Shown: piece by piece, positions 43,539 through 55,700 of the stretch
How the letters are laid out: each line of letters opens with the position of its first letter
Position numbering within the stretch: the stretch's first letter is position 1
Assembly: GCA_019914945.1 (NCBI GenBank)
Contig: CM034111.1
Span: 5,456,001 to 5,520,000 of the forward strand
Length of the DNA stretch: 64,000 bases
Origin: Typha latifolia
Lineage: Eukaryota > Streptophyta > Magnoliopsida > Poales > Typhaceae
Reading direction: 5' to 3'
The notes under the pieces: generated by a model
Databases searched by the model: none
The model's input: only the letters and a program-made list of their open reading frames with translations
What the model was told of the DNA's origin: nothing
Program-made: the position numbers and the translations under genes

Positions 43539-45194
43539 CTAGATGAAAATAAGGATCCTTAGAAGAATATTTTTAGTCTTCCAAACAACTCGCCAAAGGG
43601 CTTTGAGAGGAAGAGAGGAAGAAGAAGCAGACCAAGTACCTTGAGCCATGAGTTGAAATGCCAATCGAGTAGAGAAGCGACCAGTGGGAGTAAGCTTCCA
43701 AAGTAAGCAATCCTCTTCAGAAGGTGAGGGTGGGGGTGAATTAATAATGCGGGTAGCAACATATGACGGATAAATAGAAGAGATAAGCTGTTGATTCCAT
43801 AAACCTGTTGGAGATATTAGGTGAATGACATGAGAGATGCTAGGAGGGAGAACAAGATACGATAAGTCCATGCCGCGTAGCCATGTGTCCTGAGTAATAT
43901 AAATATTAGCTCCTGATCCGACTTCCCAAACTACCTGAGATTTAACGATTTCTCTGACATGGAGCATTGCAAGCCATGACCAAGAAGAAAGTCGCTTACG
44001 GTGCAGCATCCCAAAAAGAAGAACTAGGGAAGTAATGGGCTTTAAGAATCTAGTCCACAAGCCATTTGATATTAAAAGTCTCCACACCAACTTAATAATG
44101 AGAGATTTGTTTACTGCTTCAAAAGAATGGATACCAAGACCACCATGATCTTTAGAGCGGCTGAACACCTCCCAACTTCGAAGACAGATGGGTCGGTCTT
44201 TGCTAGGTCCCCACCAAAACTTTCGAAGCACACTGTCGAATTTCTTTAGAAGCCGGCCTGTAAAGCAAACTGTAGACATATAGAATATTGGAATTGAGGA
44301 TAGAACTGATTTCGTAAGAACCAGTCTACCAGCATGAATGAGAAGTTTGGATTTCCACATGGCAAGTTTATCTTTAAATTTATCTAAAACAAAGTGAAAT
44401 ACTTCTAGTTTTGACCGCGGGCAAATAAGGAGGGAGCCCAAATACCGATCATGATGTTCCATTTGCTTTACACCTAGAATATCCAAAATGATGGAACAAG
44501 AAGTATTTGGAGTTTTCTTACTAAAGTGAATAGCAAACTTATCAAAATTGAATGCCTGACCCGAGAATGAGCAATAATTATCCATAATGGATTTGAGATG
44601 GAATGCTTCCTTGACAGTTGCTTTACCCACTAAGACTAGATCATGTGCAAATAGTAGGTGAGTAATAACAGGGGCTGGGTGAGCTAGCTTTAGTCCAATA
44701 ATTTTCTTAGATGCTAAGCCCTGATCAAGTAATAGTGAAAGAAGATTAGCACCTAAGACGAAAAGATATGGCGAGAGAGGACAGCCTTGACGAAGACCTC
44801 TCGAAGGAGTAAAGAAACCACCCTTGCTACCGTTGATATCCACTGTGAATGAAGTGGTGGAGATGCATTGGTTGATTAGGTTAATAAACTTGGCCAGGAA
44901 ACCATGAAGAGCTAGAACATTGCAGAGATAGGACCATTCTATACAATCGAAAGCTTTTGAGATATCAGCTTTCAAGAGAAAAGATCCATAGGTGCCGGCA
45001 GAAGATTTCATGTAAGTCATAATTTCTTGAACTAAAATATGGTTGTCAATAATCTGGCGACCCGAGATGAATGCATTTTGGGTTTTAAAGATAATGTCAT
45101 TGAGAAGAGGTTTCAATTGGTTAGCCAAAATCTTTGAAATATGTATGTAGACAATAGAGCAAAGACTAATTGGTCTGAAATCTCCAACTGACAT
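43539..45194 (-). CDS. LINE ORF2 reverse transcriptase, 551-codon open frame
   Basis: This is the longest open frame in the window. It reads DFRPISLCSIVY, NAFISGRQIIDN, LKADISKAFDCIEWSYL (the first catalytic Asp), GLRQGCPLSPYLF, then FAHDLVLVG at 44,652-44,629 where active enzymes have Y/FADD. It continues through LVLTKSVLSSIPIFYMS, FWWGPSKDR, GGLGIHSFEAVNKSLIIKLV and a zf-RVT-like region. The key Asp-to-His change (GAT to CAT) would abolish polymerisation. The frame is open at its N-terminus into an upstream stop region, so it is not a complete protein. Confidence 0.85.
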   Translation of the reverse strand: MSVGDFRPISLCSIVYIHISKILANQLKPLLNDIIFKTQNAFISGRQIIDNHILVQEIMTYMKSSAGTYGSFLLKADISKAFDCIEWSYLCNVLALHGFLAKFINLINQCISTTSFTVDINGSKGGFFTPSRGLRQGCPLSPYLFVLGANLLSLLLDQGLASKKIIGLKLAHPAPVITHLLFAHDLVLVGKATVKEAFHLKSIMDNYCSFSGQAFNFDKFAIHFSKKTPNTSCSIILDILGVKQMEHHDRYLGSLLICPRSKLEVFHFVLDKFKDKLAMWKSKLLIHAGRLVLTKSVLSSIPIFYMSTVCFTGRLLKKFDSVLRKFWWGPSKDRPICLRSWEVFSRSKDHGGLGIHSFEAVNKSLIIKLVWRLLISNGLWTRFLKPITSLVLLFGMLHRKRLSSWSWLAMLHVREIVKSQVVWEVGSGANIYITQDTWLRGMDLSYLVLPPSISHVIHLISPTGLWNQQLISSIYPSYVATRIINSPPPSPSEEDCLLWKLTPTGRFSTRLAFQLMAQGTWSASSSSLPLKALWRVVWKTKNILLRILIFI

Positions 45195-45959
45195 AGGAGC
45201 AGGCTTCTTAGGTATGAGAATAATAATAGTTTTATTTAGGTTTCAGTCCATGGAGCCTGATGTAGAGAACCTCCTAACATATTGGCATATTTCAGGTTTA
45301 AATGTTGTCCACTATGTCTGAAGAAAGCGTTCATTAATTCCATCATAGCTTGGAGCTTTATTAGGGCCAAAGTGCATGAGAACTTTAGTGATTTCATCGT
45401 CAGATGGAGGATCGCAAAGATCAGACATGAGCTCTTCATTGACCTTAGAGAACCAATCTTAGAGAACCAATCTCTAATGGTTTAAGGCAGGCCATTAGAA
45501 GAGGGAGGCGTAGCAAAAGTGAATAAAGTTTGAAAATGCTGAAGGAAAGTTTCCTGTATACGCCTTGGACAGTTGATAAGCTCACCTAAAGCCAAAGTAA
45601 GAGATGAAATAAGGTTGCGACATCTTCTGACCGAGGCTGAGGTATGAAAGAAAGCTATATTTTTATCTCCAGCAGCAAGCCACATCTGATGGCAAATAAG
45701 TTCTTCATGCACTGATCGAAGAGCGTTCTCATAGGCTAAGACAACAACGAACGGGTTAGGGATGGCTTGTAAAGTAATAATTTGATGTTCTATCTTCTTA
45801 AGTTCAGAAGATGGATTAGGAGAATGGTTGCGAGCCCAAGACTTCAGCTTAGAGTTAAAACGATGTATATTTGCTGAAAAACTACAAGTAGACTGAATGG
45901 AAGTGTGCCAGAGGTTAGAACAAGATTCAGAAAAATTTGGAATCTAGTGCCACCAATTT

Positions 45960-46691
45960 TCAACCTAGAATCGATGTCTAGGAGAGTTCACGAGAGATGA
46001 ATCAAGGAGGGGGTTGTGATCACTTGATATAGCTGGTAAGTGAAAGACTTTTGCTTTAGGAAAGAGGGTACACCAAGCAGGATTTGCAAGACACTGATCC
46101 AACCGTTCCTTGATTAATCTAGGAGCTTCCTAGCGGTTTGACCAAGTATAACCCGGACCATCAATGCCAAGATCGACTAAACCAACACTATGAATCCAAT
46201 CTACAAAAGCTTGGTATCTGGGACGGTTAGGAGCAAGGCCTCCAAGCTTTTCAGTAGCGCATGCTATTCCATTGAAATCTCCCATGCAACGACTAGTGAA
46301 GTGGGAGAGTCCTGAATGATATTAGTTATAAGAGACCAAATAAAAGCCGTGTGCTAGTGCGTTGGATCTCCATAAACACCTATGAAGAGCCACAGGAGTG
46401 TAGCACCAGATTCTAACACTTCCACAACAATAAAATGTTGAGAAGAGCCTTTAATAGTGATAGTAATAGAGTCATTCCAAAGCATCCATAAGCCACAAGC
46501 CCTATTGTTAGCTGGACAACAAATGAGCAAGAGAGGGGAAGTGAAGAGATAATAGAAGAGGACCTTGAGGCGTCACAATGAGTCTCGAAGATGAAGGCAA
46601 AAGAAGAAAGAGTACTGCGAAGGATTTGGCTCAAGTTATGAATTGTAGAGGCTCCTCCGCAACCCCTACAATTCCATGCAATAGCTTTCAT
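45960..46691 (-). pseudogene. LINE ORF2 endonuclease domain, broken
   Basis: ORF2 starts MKAIAWNCRGCGGAS at 46,691, the typical start of the plant LINE endonuclease. After frameshifts one reads FIGVYGDPTH, MGDFNGIA, GPGYTWSN and ISSDHNP (46,036-46,010), the endonuclease motifs in order, including the SDH catalytic signature. Stops interrupt the frame, so no enzyme can be made. In working elements this domain nicks target DNA to prime reverse transcription. Confidence 0.75.
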
Positions 46692-46864
46692 CTTTGATCG
46701 TGCGGCAGGCATCGCCTTGTCGCACTTCTAACTCGATTGTGCTTCATGATGGTTTTCAATGGCTTGATAGGGAGGATGAGTATCTGTCATGCCGAGGGGG
46801 AACTTTCCGTTTGCCTTTAGAAATTGGGATATATGTTTGGCATAACCCGAGGTGGACATTAAAG

Positions 46865-48032
46865 CTACATATCTAATGGTGGACGAGCTGGTAAAGGCAA
46901 TATCGGCATGGGCTCTTTCGTAACATCCCTGGCAACAACCTGAGATACTCTGAGATCGGAAATAGGCACCGACTGCAAAAGTAATGATGTATTATCCATT
47001 TTATCTGGAGAAGAAGCAATGACTTTCGAAGCAGACGAGATGTGAGAAGCCACAAAATCAACAAGAATAGAGATGAGATAAGAAGAGAGCTTTGGTAATG
47101 ACCCCATCACTTTAATAAGGCTTGAAGCTTGAAAGGAAGAACATCGGCATGGTGAACCTGTGGATGAATAAGAGGCTACAGGACTTTCTAGATCTCGTTG
47201 GCGAGAGAAGGAGCCTCCCTTGTTCGATCCAGTGAAACAGAAGGACTTGCTTGACTGTGGTGAAGCTGAGAGGTCAAGAAAGTTGGGTTGCAGCATGACG
47301 AGTAATCATTCATGCAACAGGGGAGGATATTCAAGCCGTATCTTCGCCGCAAGTGATAGCCTGGAGCCACAATCTGCAAAGGCATGTCCAATATATCCAC
47401 AGAAAGTACATAAATGCGGTAGCCGTTCATACCTTAGAGAAATAGTAGTCTCGACACCATTAATTAGCTTGGTTAACATAGACCCAACAAGAAGTTTGGT
47501 AATATCGACCACAATGCGAACCCTTATGAATTTCGTCTAGGAAGAAAGATCATTAGGATTATCCTCACTCCAAAGGTCGATTTGAGCAGCAATGAGCTTA
47601 GCCGAGGAGATCGACATGTAATTTGGAAGCCCATGAATTTGAACCTAGAAAGTGCAAGTGGAGAAATCCCATGACTCCACCTTCGATTGAGGTAGGAAGG
47701 GCACAAACACAAAGAGGTTGCGAGAGAAGCACTAAGGACCGTCGGCCTAAACTCGCCATTTATCATCTTCCGATGGCGAGGTGATGACAAAGATGTTAGA
47801 GTCCATCCATTTCCTCAAAAGAAACTCTATCTTCAAGTCCCCAAGCCTTAGATAATGCCAATTTCAAACCTTGAGGGTTGGTCGATTGAACCGAAATGAT
47901 TTTGCCTACAAGACAGGTTTCTGGCTTTCTATCAGGAACAATGCAGTCGGCTGGAAGACAAATCTTAGGAGGAGAATCTGGGTATAGGAGCAAAGCTGCA
48001 AACCTTTTGAATACTTCCTCTCAGTCTTCCAT
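46865..48032 (-). pseudogene. LINE ORF1 (DUF4283 + CCHC zinc knuckle), broken
   Basis: The reading starts MED at 48,030-48,032, hits a stop at codon 4, then continues KRFAALLL...CLVGKIISVQSTNPQGLK...SKAWGLEDRVSFEEM, a plant LINE ORF1 N-terminal (DUF4283) pattern. After frame changes it resumes with KLLVGSMLTKLINGV, RYERLPHLCTFCGYIGHAFADC, where CTFCGYIGHAFADC is an intact CCHC knuckle near 47,420-47,380. The remaining part is Ser-rich. ORF1 proteins bind the element RNA. Confidence 0.75.
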
Positions 48033-48415
48033 AGGAAAGGAAAGCTTAGGAAGAAAAACTAGGAAGAGAATAAATAGGTTTACGTCACGCAATCCAAGGC
48101 ATACAAAATAGGGGATAGAGTAAAAGTGATGTGTAGAAACTGAGAGGCAATGGGAAATATGGGTGATGGGGGGAATAGTAGGGAAGTGGGTATTAATTAA
48201 TGGTGACAAGACAACAAGGGGCAGTATAGGGAAATGAGGCAGTACGAAACGGAGGGAATATCTGTAGGGTAGGAACTAGGAGTAGCAGAGTGGTCAAACG
48301 AGAGAGGGCGAGGAAAAAGAGATTGGGCCGGTAGAAGCAACACCGGCAGAAGGTTGGCCTTGGCAAGGGGAAAACCTAGACGGCGCTAAGGTTTTTTAGA
48401 AACCAACTTTCTACT

Positions 48416-49456
48416 CTACTGGAAGTTTTTTAGCTTCACAATCCACACCTTTTACACATATTTGCAAATTTTCTAGCTCTTTTATCATTAAATATAATAT
48501 AATGTATAATTTCTCTAATTTTATGAATTATCTTAGCAATTTCTTTTAGACCACTTTGTACAATTAAATTTATAATATGACACATGCATCTATTATGTAA
48601 TAATTCACCATTACAAAGTAAAGAAATAAAAAATATCAAAAATTTGAAATTGTGGAGTAATTATCAAGAGTGAGAGAAAAAAAAACCTTATTTTGGATAT
48701 TATAACTTGTTAATTTGTGAATAATAATACAAAATAGTTATTCACTAATATGACTCTCATCAAGCTTTCAAAATAAAATTATTCATTTTTCTAATCTTCA
48801 ATTATCATCAATGAAATGTGCGATTATACACATAAAAGACCAATGTTGGCATAAAATCCAAATATCACTAGTAAAAAAAAATCTAGATTTTAATTTTTTA
48901 AAATCTGAAATTAATTTTTCTATTTCTTCAACAAAGTATTTTAAAACATCTCTTCTAATTGTGTGACGAGAAATTCTTTTAGAAGTCGGATTAAAACCCT
49001 CTTTGTAAATAATCTTCAAGTTTCGGATAATCACCCATAGTAAAAAGTTTATTTCTATGAATAATATATTTAATTATTTCTTTACGAGTATTTTCATAAT
49101 TGCATTGAAAATTAGAAAGATTTCTGAAAGCACCTTGATTAAGCAACATTTGTCTAATATTAAGTTGATTTTTTTATGCTTGTCCTTAATATGCCTCATT
49201 AGATGAATAGTGTCATTCTTAGTTAATGCAGAAAAATTATGATTACATTATTTATAACATTACCTTGGTTATCTTTCGTTTCAATCCGTTTGAAATACTT
49301 TCATACCTCGGACTTTAATCTCTTAGAATCATCTGATGACGAAGCTAAAGCTGAAGCTAAAATTTCCAAATCAGGTTGAGGTTGAGATGCGGGTGTAAGA
49401 TTAACTGAATCTTTGCCCTCCGATTGTATTTCTATATGATCATCAAAGGAATCCAT
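48416..49456 (-). pseudogene. hAT transposase N-terminal part (BED finger)
   Basis: The minus strand opens with an acidic leader from an ATG at 49,454-49,456 (MDSFDDHIEIQ). A BED-type zinc-finger region follows (KYFKRIETKDNQGN, then after a shift C..NFSALTKNDTIHLMRHIKDKH). Next come MIIRNLKIIYKEGFNPTSKR, TSDIWILCQHWSFMCIIAHF and HNRCMCHIINLIVQSGLKEI, all standard blocks of RICESLEEPER/ZBED-type hAT transposases in correct order. The sequence stops at KLPVE near 48,415, where LINE DNA begins. Stops and frameshifts are present. Related proteins bind the element ends and cut them out; some have been domesticated, but this one is broken. Confidence 0.85.
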
Positions 49457-49459
49457 ATT

Positions 49460-50045
49460 GGGGAGAATTTGCTAATTGGAATACTAAGAATCTTGAAACT
49501 TATAATTTAGAAAGAACTTGAGATATTAAAGAATTTGAGAATGTGCGATAAATTAGAAGATTTATCATCTATTTATAAGCATAAGAAAAGTTAAAATTAC
49601 CAAAATAGCCCTATAAACTAGTTGTTTATTTATGTTAAAAAGGTAAAATAGTAAAAAAAATGAAGATCCTATTTTGCTAATTTTCAGAATTTTTTATCTA
49701 TTTTTAGAATTTTTTTACCATTAGCTTATTTAAAAAAAATATTTTTGTTCCTCCCTTTTTTGGAAAAAATAATATATTAAAAAAATTTCAATAGTACAAA
49801 GAGTACTATATAGGCTGGGGCTGATCACCGATGGGATAGGTGTGCTAAATAATGTAAAATATTACATAGTACAAAATTTTTGTTGGTTTTCACTATAGTA
49901 GAACGAGCGCGCTTTTGGGTTGGGTCGGGCGGCGGGCAAAGGGCTAGCTCGTGCTGCCCATTTGTAGTTCGGGCTCAGGCCGGGCCAAATCGGGCCGGGA
50001 CAAGAGGGCTGGATCTTTTGATCAGGTCTACTCTTAGAGCTAAAG
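49460..50045 (-). repeat. 5' flank of the hAT element with GC-rich subterminal repeats
   Basis: 49,460-49,900 is AT-rich. 49,905-50,020 is GC-rich with repeated CGGGC words (GGGTCGGGCGGCGGGC, CAGGCCGGGCC, CGGGCCGGG). Such repeats are typical of the subterminal regions of hAT elements, so the end of this element may lie near 50,030, but no matching left end was found near 40,880. Confidence 0.4.
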
Positions 50046-50049
50046 TCAA

Positions 50050-51240
50050 TGGATTTATATTTTTGTGAAGACTGTCTATGAAATGAGCTTCATAGAGAAG
50101 CGATAAGCACCACAATAATAAAAGTTAGAGTTGGGTATGCTCACTTGTTGGTTCTTCCTATTTTGTTACCTTCATTGGTGATGCTACTAGAAAGTTATGG
50201 GTTTATTTTCTGAAAAATAAATCTGACATATTTGATGTCTCTAACAAGTGAAATAGGTATAAAGCTAAAGAATTTGAGATTGAACAATGGTGGAGAGTAC
50301 TACAGTAATGAATTTGAAGAATACTGTGCTACCAAAGGAATCAAATGAGAGAAGACTATTCCAGGGACACCATAGTAAAATGATATAGCTGAGCATATAA
50401 CTGCACCATAATGGAGCGTGCCAGGAGCATAAGGCTGCATGCTAGTTTGCCGAAGCAGTTTTCGGTGCATACAATGAATATCGATGTGTGTGTAATCAAC
50501 AGAGGATCCTCAATCCTATTGGATGGAGCATTATTGGAAGAGCTATGGACTGGTAAGGAGGTAAATCTACTATATCTTAGAACTTTGGGTTGTATATCAT
50601 ATATTCATATTAATTTTGAGAATAGGAATAAGTTGGATATCAAGTTTAAAATTACTTTTCCATTGGTTATCGGCAACATGACTTTGTGTATCGCTTTTGG
50701 GATAAAGAAAATAGAAAACCATTAGAAAAAAAAAAATATATATAATATTTAATATGTACAAAGATAAATCTAAAAAAGAATAAGACAACAAAGAATATGT
50801 ATTGTTTGAGGAGATAATTGAATAAGGTAGAATCATAACCAAAAATGTCAGACCTCATTGCTCCTAGGAGAGCTACCAGAAATGTCAAACCTCCTACTCA
50901 GTATTTTCCTTCTCTACATTATTTATTGTTAACTAGCATTGGTGAGCCAAACTATTCTGAAGAAGCTTTGCAGGTTGATTGTAACGCCCTAGTAGCATAT
51001 AGCTATAATGGAGGGAAGGACTCATTGATGGCAAATCAGATGTGATTGGTACATCTACTTGTAGGAAAGAAGGCTCTTCACAATACACGGGTTTATAGAT
51101 TGAACAACGAATATGATGGCACTGAGAGGTATAAGCCAAATTGGTGATAAAAAGATTACTAACAAAGGATCTGGTTTAGGACAATAATGTGTGGAATTGA
51201 CACATGCACTTGGACGGGTGAGTTTGCGGTGACTCATAAA
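50050..51240 (+). pseudogene. Ty1/copia integrase and linker relic
   Basis: Plus-strand readings include CSLVGSSYFVTFIGDATRKL and WVYFLKNKSDIFDV near 50,135-50,240, a GGEYYSNEFEEYC-like segment near 50,290-50,330, then MERARSIRLHASLPKQF, VINRGSSILLDGALLEELWT and GKEVNLLYLRTLGC at 50,411-50,590. These are the copia integrase core and C-terminus. The linker RRATRNVKPPTQYFPSLHY then EALQVDCN is at 50,870-50,985, and a KKALHNTRVYRLNNEYDG segment (RT N-terminus) at 51,070-51,120. Most of RT and RNase H is missing. Stops are frequent. Confidence 0.8.
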
Positions 51241-51480
51241 ATTGACATTGAAGAGCTAGACTCTTGAAACTGATAGATAATTGAAAAAGAAATTGAGCGG
51301 TTAAGAGTAGTAGATTAGACTCGAAGGGGAGTAATTGATGTTAGGCTCATTGTTAAGGAGGAGATTGTTGAGTATCACATATGAGAGTTTAATACTATAT
51401 TAGAAAAAGAAGAAAAAGCGAAAGATTTTATATATACTCTTAGGCCTTCATCTAACAATTAAGTTTTTGGGTTGAGTTAG
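51240..51480 (+). repeat. Possible copia LTR border
   Basis: The end of this stretch (TAGGCCTTCATCTAACAATT then GGGTTGAGTTAGGTT) resembles the 3' border of copia LTRs that follow truncated pol. It is only a resemblance; no LTR partner was found. Confidence 0.3.
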
Positions 51481-51800
51481 GTTATAAGATTTGCATCAAA
51501 CCCTATTTCAGGACTCCCCTGTCTCCCAGCCCGGTCAGCATAAAAGCGAGGAGAGTTGACTGCCTTGACCATCATTTGACAGTCAGTGTAGATGAAACAG
51601 CTTGAGGACACACGTCTACTAATAATGATCTTGATATTACAAGAGCTTCCTTGACTAAGGAGCTGTCAAAAAATGGGCACACCGGGGTAGTTGCAAATGT
51701 AGATGCCAATACCACCCACACGTCCTCCATGCCAGAAGCATCAACCTAGCAGAGGGGGACAAGGATTCGAAGCTCTCGCTCAACGTGATATTTGTAGCAT
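51480..51800 (-). pseudogene. LINE RNase H fragment
   Basis: The minus strand reads VDASGMEDVW, then in the next frame VGGIGIYICNYPGVPIF, and near 51,590-51,560 IYTDCQMMVKAVNSPRFYAD. This is the plant LINE RNase H domain (VDAS, GIGI, then a (S/T)DC--LVKAVN motif). It resembles the truncated domain of the LINE at 43,001-48,415, so it is likely the 3' end of a related copy. 51,800-51,960 may hold more of the same element. Confidence 0.6.
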
Positions 51801-51959
51801 CTCTAACATTCTCCATGGGTTTGGCAGCAATTTGTATTCCCCCCCCACATGATAGGAAAAGCTTGGGCCAGCAGAGGGGAGAGAGAGAGAGAGCTGAAGG
51901 AGCTAATCCAATCTCACCAGTCTGGGAGGAAGCTGGCTACATTTGATTCCCAGGAGGAC

Positions 51960-52776
51960 TAGCAAACTAAACTGCACGAGCAAGGGACAGTTTAGAAGCA
52001 ATGTCACAAAGTAAAAAGTTCAAAATATCACTTTGAATTTTAGCCAAACCACAGAGAGTGCAACCAAGCAAACTCCGTTCATGGCTTAAAATTAGTTTCG
52101 AGCTTAACTCAAAGCAACAAGTTTGAATTAATAACATTCAATTGGAGAAAGTACTTTAAGATTTTAACCAAACCATCGTAAAGTTCCCACTTCTCTAATA
52201 ATAATAATAAGGAAAAAAAGAAGAAGATAACATCAATGTGATAGTTCTCAAATAGTTAAAAACTCATCAATAAGTTTTCACTCATCTCAAATAATAATAA
52301 TAATAATAATAAGATAACACTTTATAATGAGAAAATATAATGCGACGGAAGACTTGAGACAGGCCTTAAAAACTTGCAAGATCCATCGGATACAGGTTTA
52401 ATGTGATTGGATTGGCCTTTTAAACTGACAAAATCACATTAAAAAGACATCTAGCTAAAGGTTCTGCTTAAAAGGTAAACCTGTATGCAGATCACAAGAT
52501 CACAACCGTACACAAATCATTCTTATACATATGACGGGAATAATCAACAGAACAAGGGAGTGTGCTATGCACAGATCATTTCTGAGAGCTATTAATGAAC
52601 AATTGCAGGCATCTCTCTCTTGGTTCAACATGGGAGTAAGCACACGTCTATATACATTGAAGAAGGTCGATATCACTGCACTGAAAATCTGAGTAACAGG
52701 AAAACCATTTTTATTTACATATATCATTAAGGAAATTTAAATGATTCCATCAAAAGTGAATATGAAGGTGATTGTA
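51960..52776. other. 3' flank of the TBC gene
   Basis: AT-rich, with (AAT)n around 52,280-52,312. About the last 300 bases before 52,777 probably hold the 3' untranslated region of the TBC gene on the minus strand. No further gene is seen. Confidence 0.4.
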
Positions 52777-55700
52777 TCACAACACTTCGTCTTCTTGTTG
52801 ATAGAGCCCCGAGTCGGTCTCGATGGGAAGGGATGGTGGTGTCCCAGGTGGAATTAAAGCAGCACCGTTCTCTCCTGCACAGATGCACAAAGCCTCGGCG
52901 TCTCTTATGGAGCGATCAAGATCTATATGGCCACTAAGTTCATTGATGAACTTCAGGAGGGTGTCAAAGTCCATCTGCTCACCCATGATTCGCTTGCGGT
53001 ATCTTTTCAAGATTGCAACACACATGTACAAGTGGAAGTGCTCTGATAGATAATGTGTCCATAATACTTCCCACAACAGCATTATCTGCTCATATTCAAA
53101 CTCCCTGAATAACACAGGAGACAGCAAATTCAATCAGGTGTGATATACACAGGCAAGAAACAAAGTATAGGCACAGTTAAGACTATAATTTAAGAAAAAG
53201 ACCCTATAGAAAAATTTAGGGATGAGATTAACAACTATTTTAATATTGTTGACCTTTAATTGCAGCCACTAGTACCAGAAATGTGTCACATACTTACTAT
53301 AAACTTAGATAGACTGGAATCCTTGGACAATCAGGCTTTTACTTTGCAACATTAGTGGTAAATACAACATATTCCTCTACCCGAGACTACTGAACATCAT
53401 TACATCTAATTGCCCTGACCATCTACCACTGGAGAACAATTCAACTTCTCCTTTTCTTTTTCTTTTTTCTATACATGTCTTAGAGTTCATATAAGTGTAT
53501 AACAACGTAAAACAACACTGAATTAGCAGAACCTATTTAAAAATTTTGGTGTACACAGATTTCTTTATCTACCAATCATACAACAACAATGACTTCAGCA
53601 GAACCTAAGTTCACATTAATTAGGCTTCGACAAACTACTGTCCAAAATTGAAACCTAGAGAGTTCACAGTGGATGTGAATTCCTTGCATAAAGCAAGGTG
53701 CCTTCATTAAAGTGGAGCAATGGAAGAGCTTATGTAATTTGGAGCCGCTTCTTTTCCCTAATTTAGAAACATATAGGAAATTTAAAGTGTAGACCACTTT
53801 CCTACAAAATTCAAACCGTCCTCTATTCTTCAAGAACTAGCATATTAGCATGTTAGCTCAAAGAGCAGAACTGATATCAGCACCTGTCATCTCATTTACA
53901 CATTGGACATGCCTAATATTAATTGGACAAGCACATAAATCACAACCCTAATTTAGGAAAGAGGTAAAGCATATATTTTCAATGAAATGCTAAACTTCAT
54001 GACTATACTCAGGACTTTCTTTTTACCATTATTCTGACAGAGCACATACATCCACGATATCTATTTATTCACTTATTGTGTTATGGATACTTCACCAAGT
54101 CCTTCAATAACAAGTCAGCATACTATAAAGGTCTACATTATTTCTGGCTAAGGAAATTCTGGTATCATTTAAGAAAACTATTGTCAACTTCTTCTCTGTG
54201 GTTTAAACATAACAAATCTGATGGACGCTGACAATGGTAGATTTATTTAATGAATGCATTTGATGGGTGTCAAAATAGTCAATTATTTAAAGAAATGAGG
54301 TGAGATTGAAATATCAGAGTTAAGATCACAGGATAACCAGACAGATTTAATTACAGCAGTTTTTAGTTATTAGCATAAAAGTGTCAGTTTTAGAAAATTG
54401 TTCCAAAAAGTGATTCCATTTTCTATTTGCATCACAAGTTGCCTTGTTAGTGACTTCTGCGACCTTTTCAGGTACAGCTTAATATTTAATTATGTCCACT
54501 AAATTATTAGTTCTAAAATTCCCATCTGTAAGCCGAGTGTAGAGAATGTCAATGAAGAGAGTTGAAAGAGATGATAAACAGAAGAAAAAAAGAACTATTG
54601 TAGTTGCAGTCTAGTCCAATAGATAATTCGAACAGAAAAATGACAACCAAAATAGAAGAATGGACTGGAGATATATCAATAAAACAGAATGCCCCAGATA
54701 CATTATCCATCTGGTAAGTATTAGACAGGGCTAAACATGAACTGGAGATAATACAAATAGTTTATCACAAACTACTCTTCAATGAAACAGAAAGGAACAC
54801 AAAAGAGATTAGTATATACTATGTCGCATGGCTCTTTTTGAGCTGTACCAGGATTACCTTTTGAACTGTATCAGGATCCAGCGAAAACAAAAGAAGTAAT
54901 TTAAACAATCAGCCTGCTTAAAGTAGTTATGCAGCGGACAATCAAGAAGCTCCACCAGCTGAAGAAATTAGAAAACAATAAAATAGTTGCTCAAAAAACA
55001 GACTGTGCTAGAATAAACCTTAAGAGAACTTCATGCATTGAGTTGTTGTATGAGAAATTTTTTGAATGAGGACAATTAGTTCATTCCAAATTGAGGGACT
55101 GAATTTACTAATGGACAAATCAAAGGAAAATACAGCATAAATTACCCATCATGGATACAATATCCCACGGAATGAATTAAGAATTAGCTTAGTATAAGAG
55201 TATATACAAAAGAGGAACATTTCTAAAGGACATAATGGAAAATGTTCCCTTGTAAAAGTTATCAACAATAATATTCAAATCCACCAAAACAATAAAAAAA
55301 AGTTAAAATCGTCAACAATGAGTCATATGCCAAGTGAGCAGGGCCATTTGCATTTTGTTTTTCAATTGACAATAATGGGCTCTTGGTGTGCACCACATAT
55401 ATAAATTATGTATACTCCATTATAGCAAAATATACATCGACTATAGAAAATATATGCACTTAGTTTTTAAAAGACAAATTTTGCCAATTAAAAAAATAAT
55501 TGCAATTAAATTGCAAAAGCCCAAAGTGAGCATGACAAACAGTTTCCCTTTTCAGAAAACTAGCCTGCAAAAGTTTAACAGCCCTCTGGTCAGATAATGT
55601 CATGCAGTTGGAATAGTTACAATGCAATAATTTTTGATACGTAAGGGTCAGTTGGCATCAAGGATTCCATCTAAAGATACTATATTGACTGCCTCTATTG

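Larger units (their letters stand above)
43001..48415 (-). mobile_element. Near full-length plant L1-type LINE
   Basis: From right to left on the minus strand: a 5' leader (48,415-48,033), ORF1 with a DUF4283-like domain and CCHC knuckle (48,032-46,865), and ORF2 with AP endonuclease (46,691-about 45,960), reverse transcriptase (45,194-43,539), zf-RVT-like domain and the start of an RNase H domain (to 43,001). Both flanks are hAT transposase, so the LINE inserted into that gene. No poly-A tail or target duplication is visible, and 150-200 residues of the hAT protein are missing between the flanks, suggesting a deletion at the 3' junction. Confidence 0.85.

Noticed and set aside
46413..47540. 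Plus-strand open frames over the LINE ORF1 region
   Set aside because: They are antisense to a well-supported LINE ORF1 and endonuclease and show no motif of their own.
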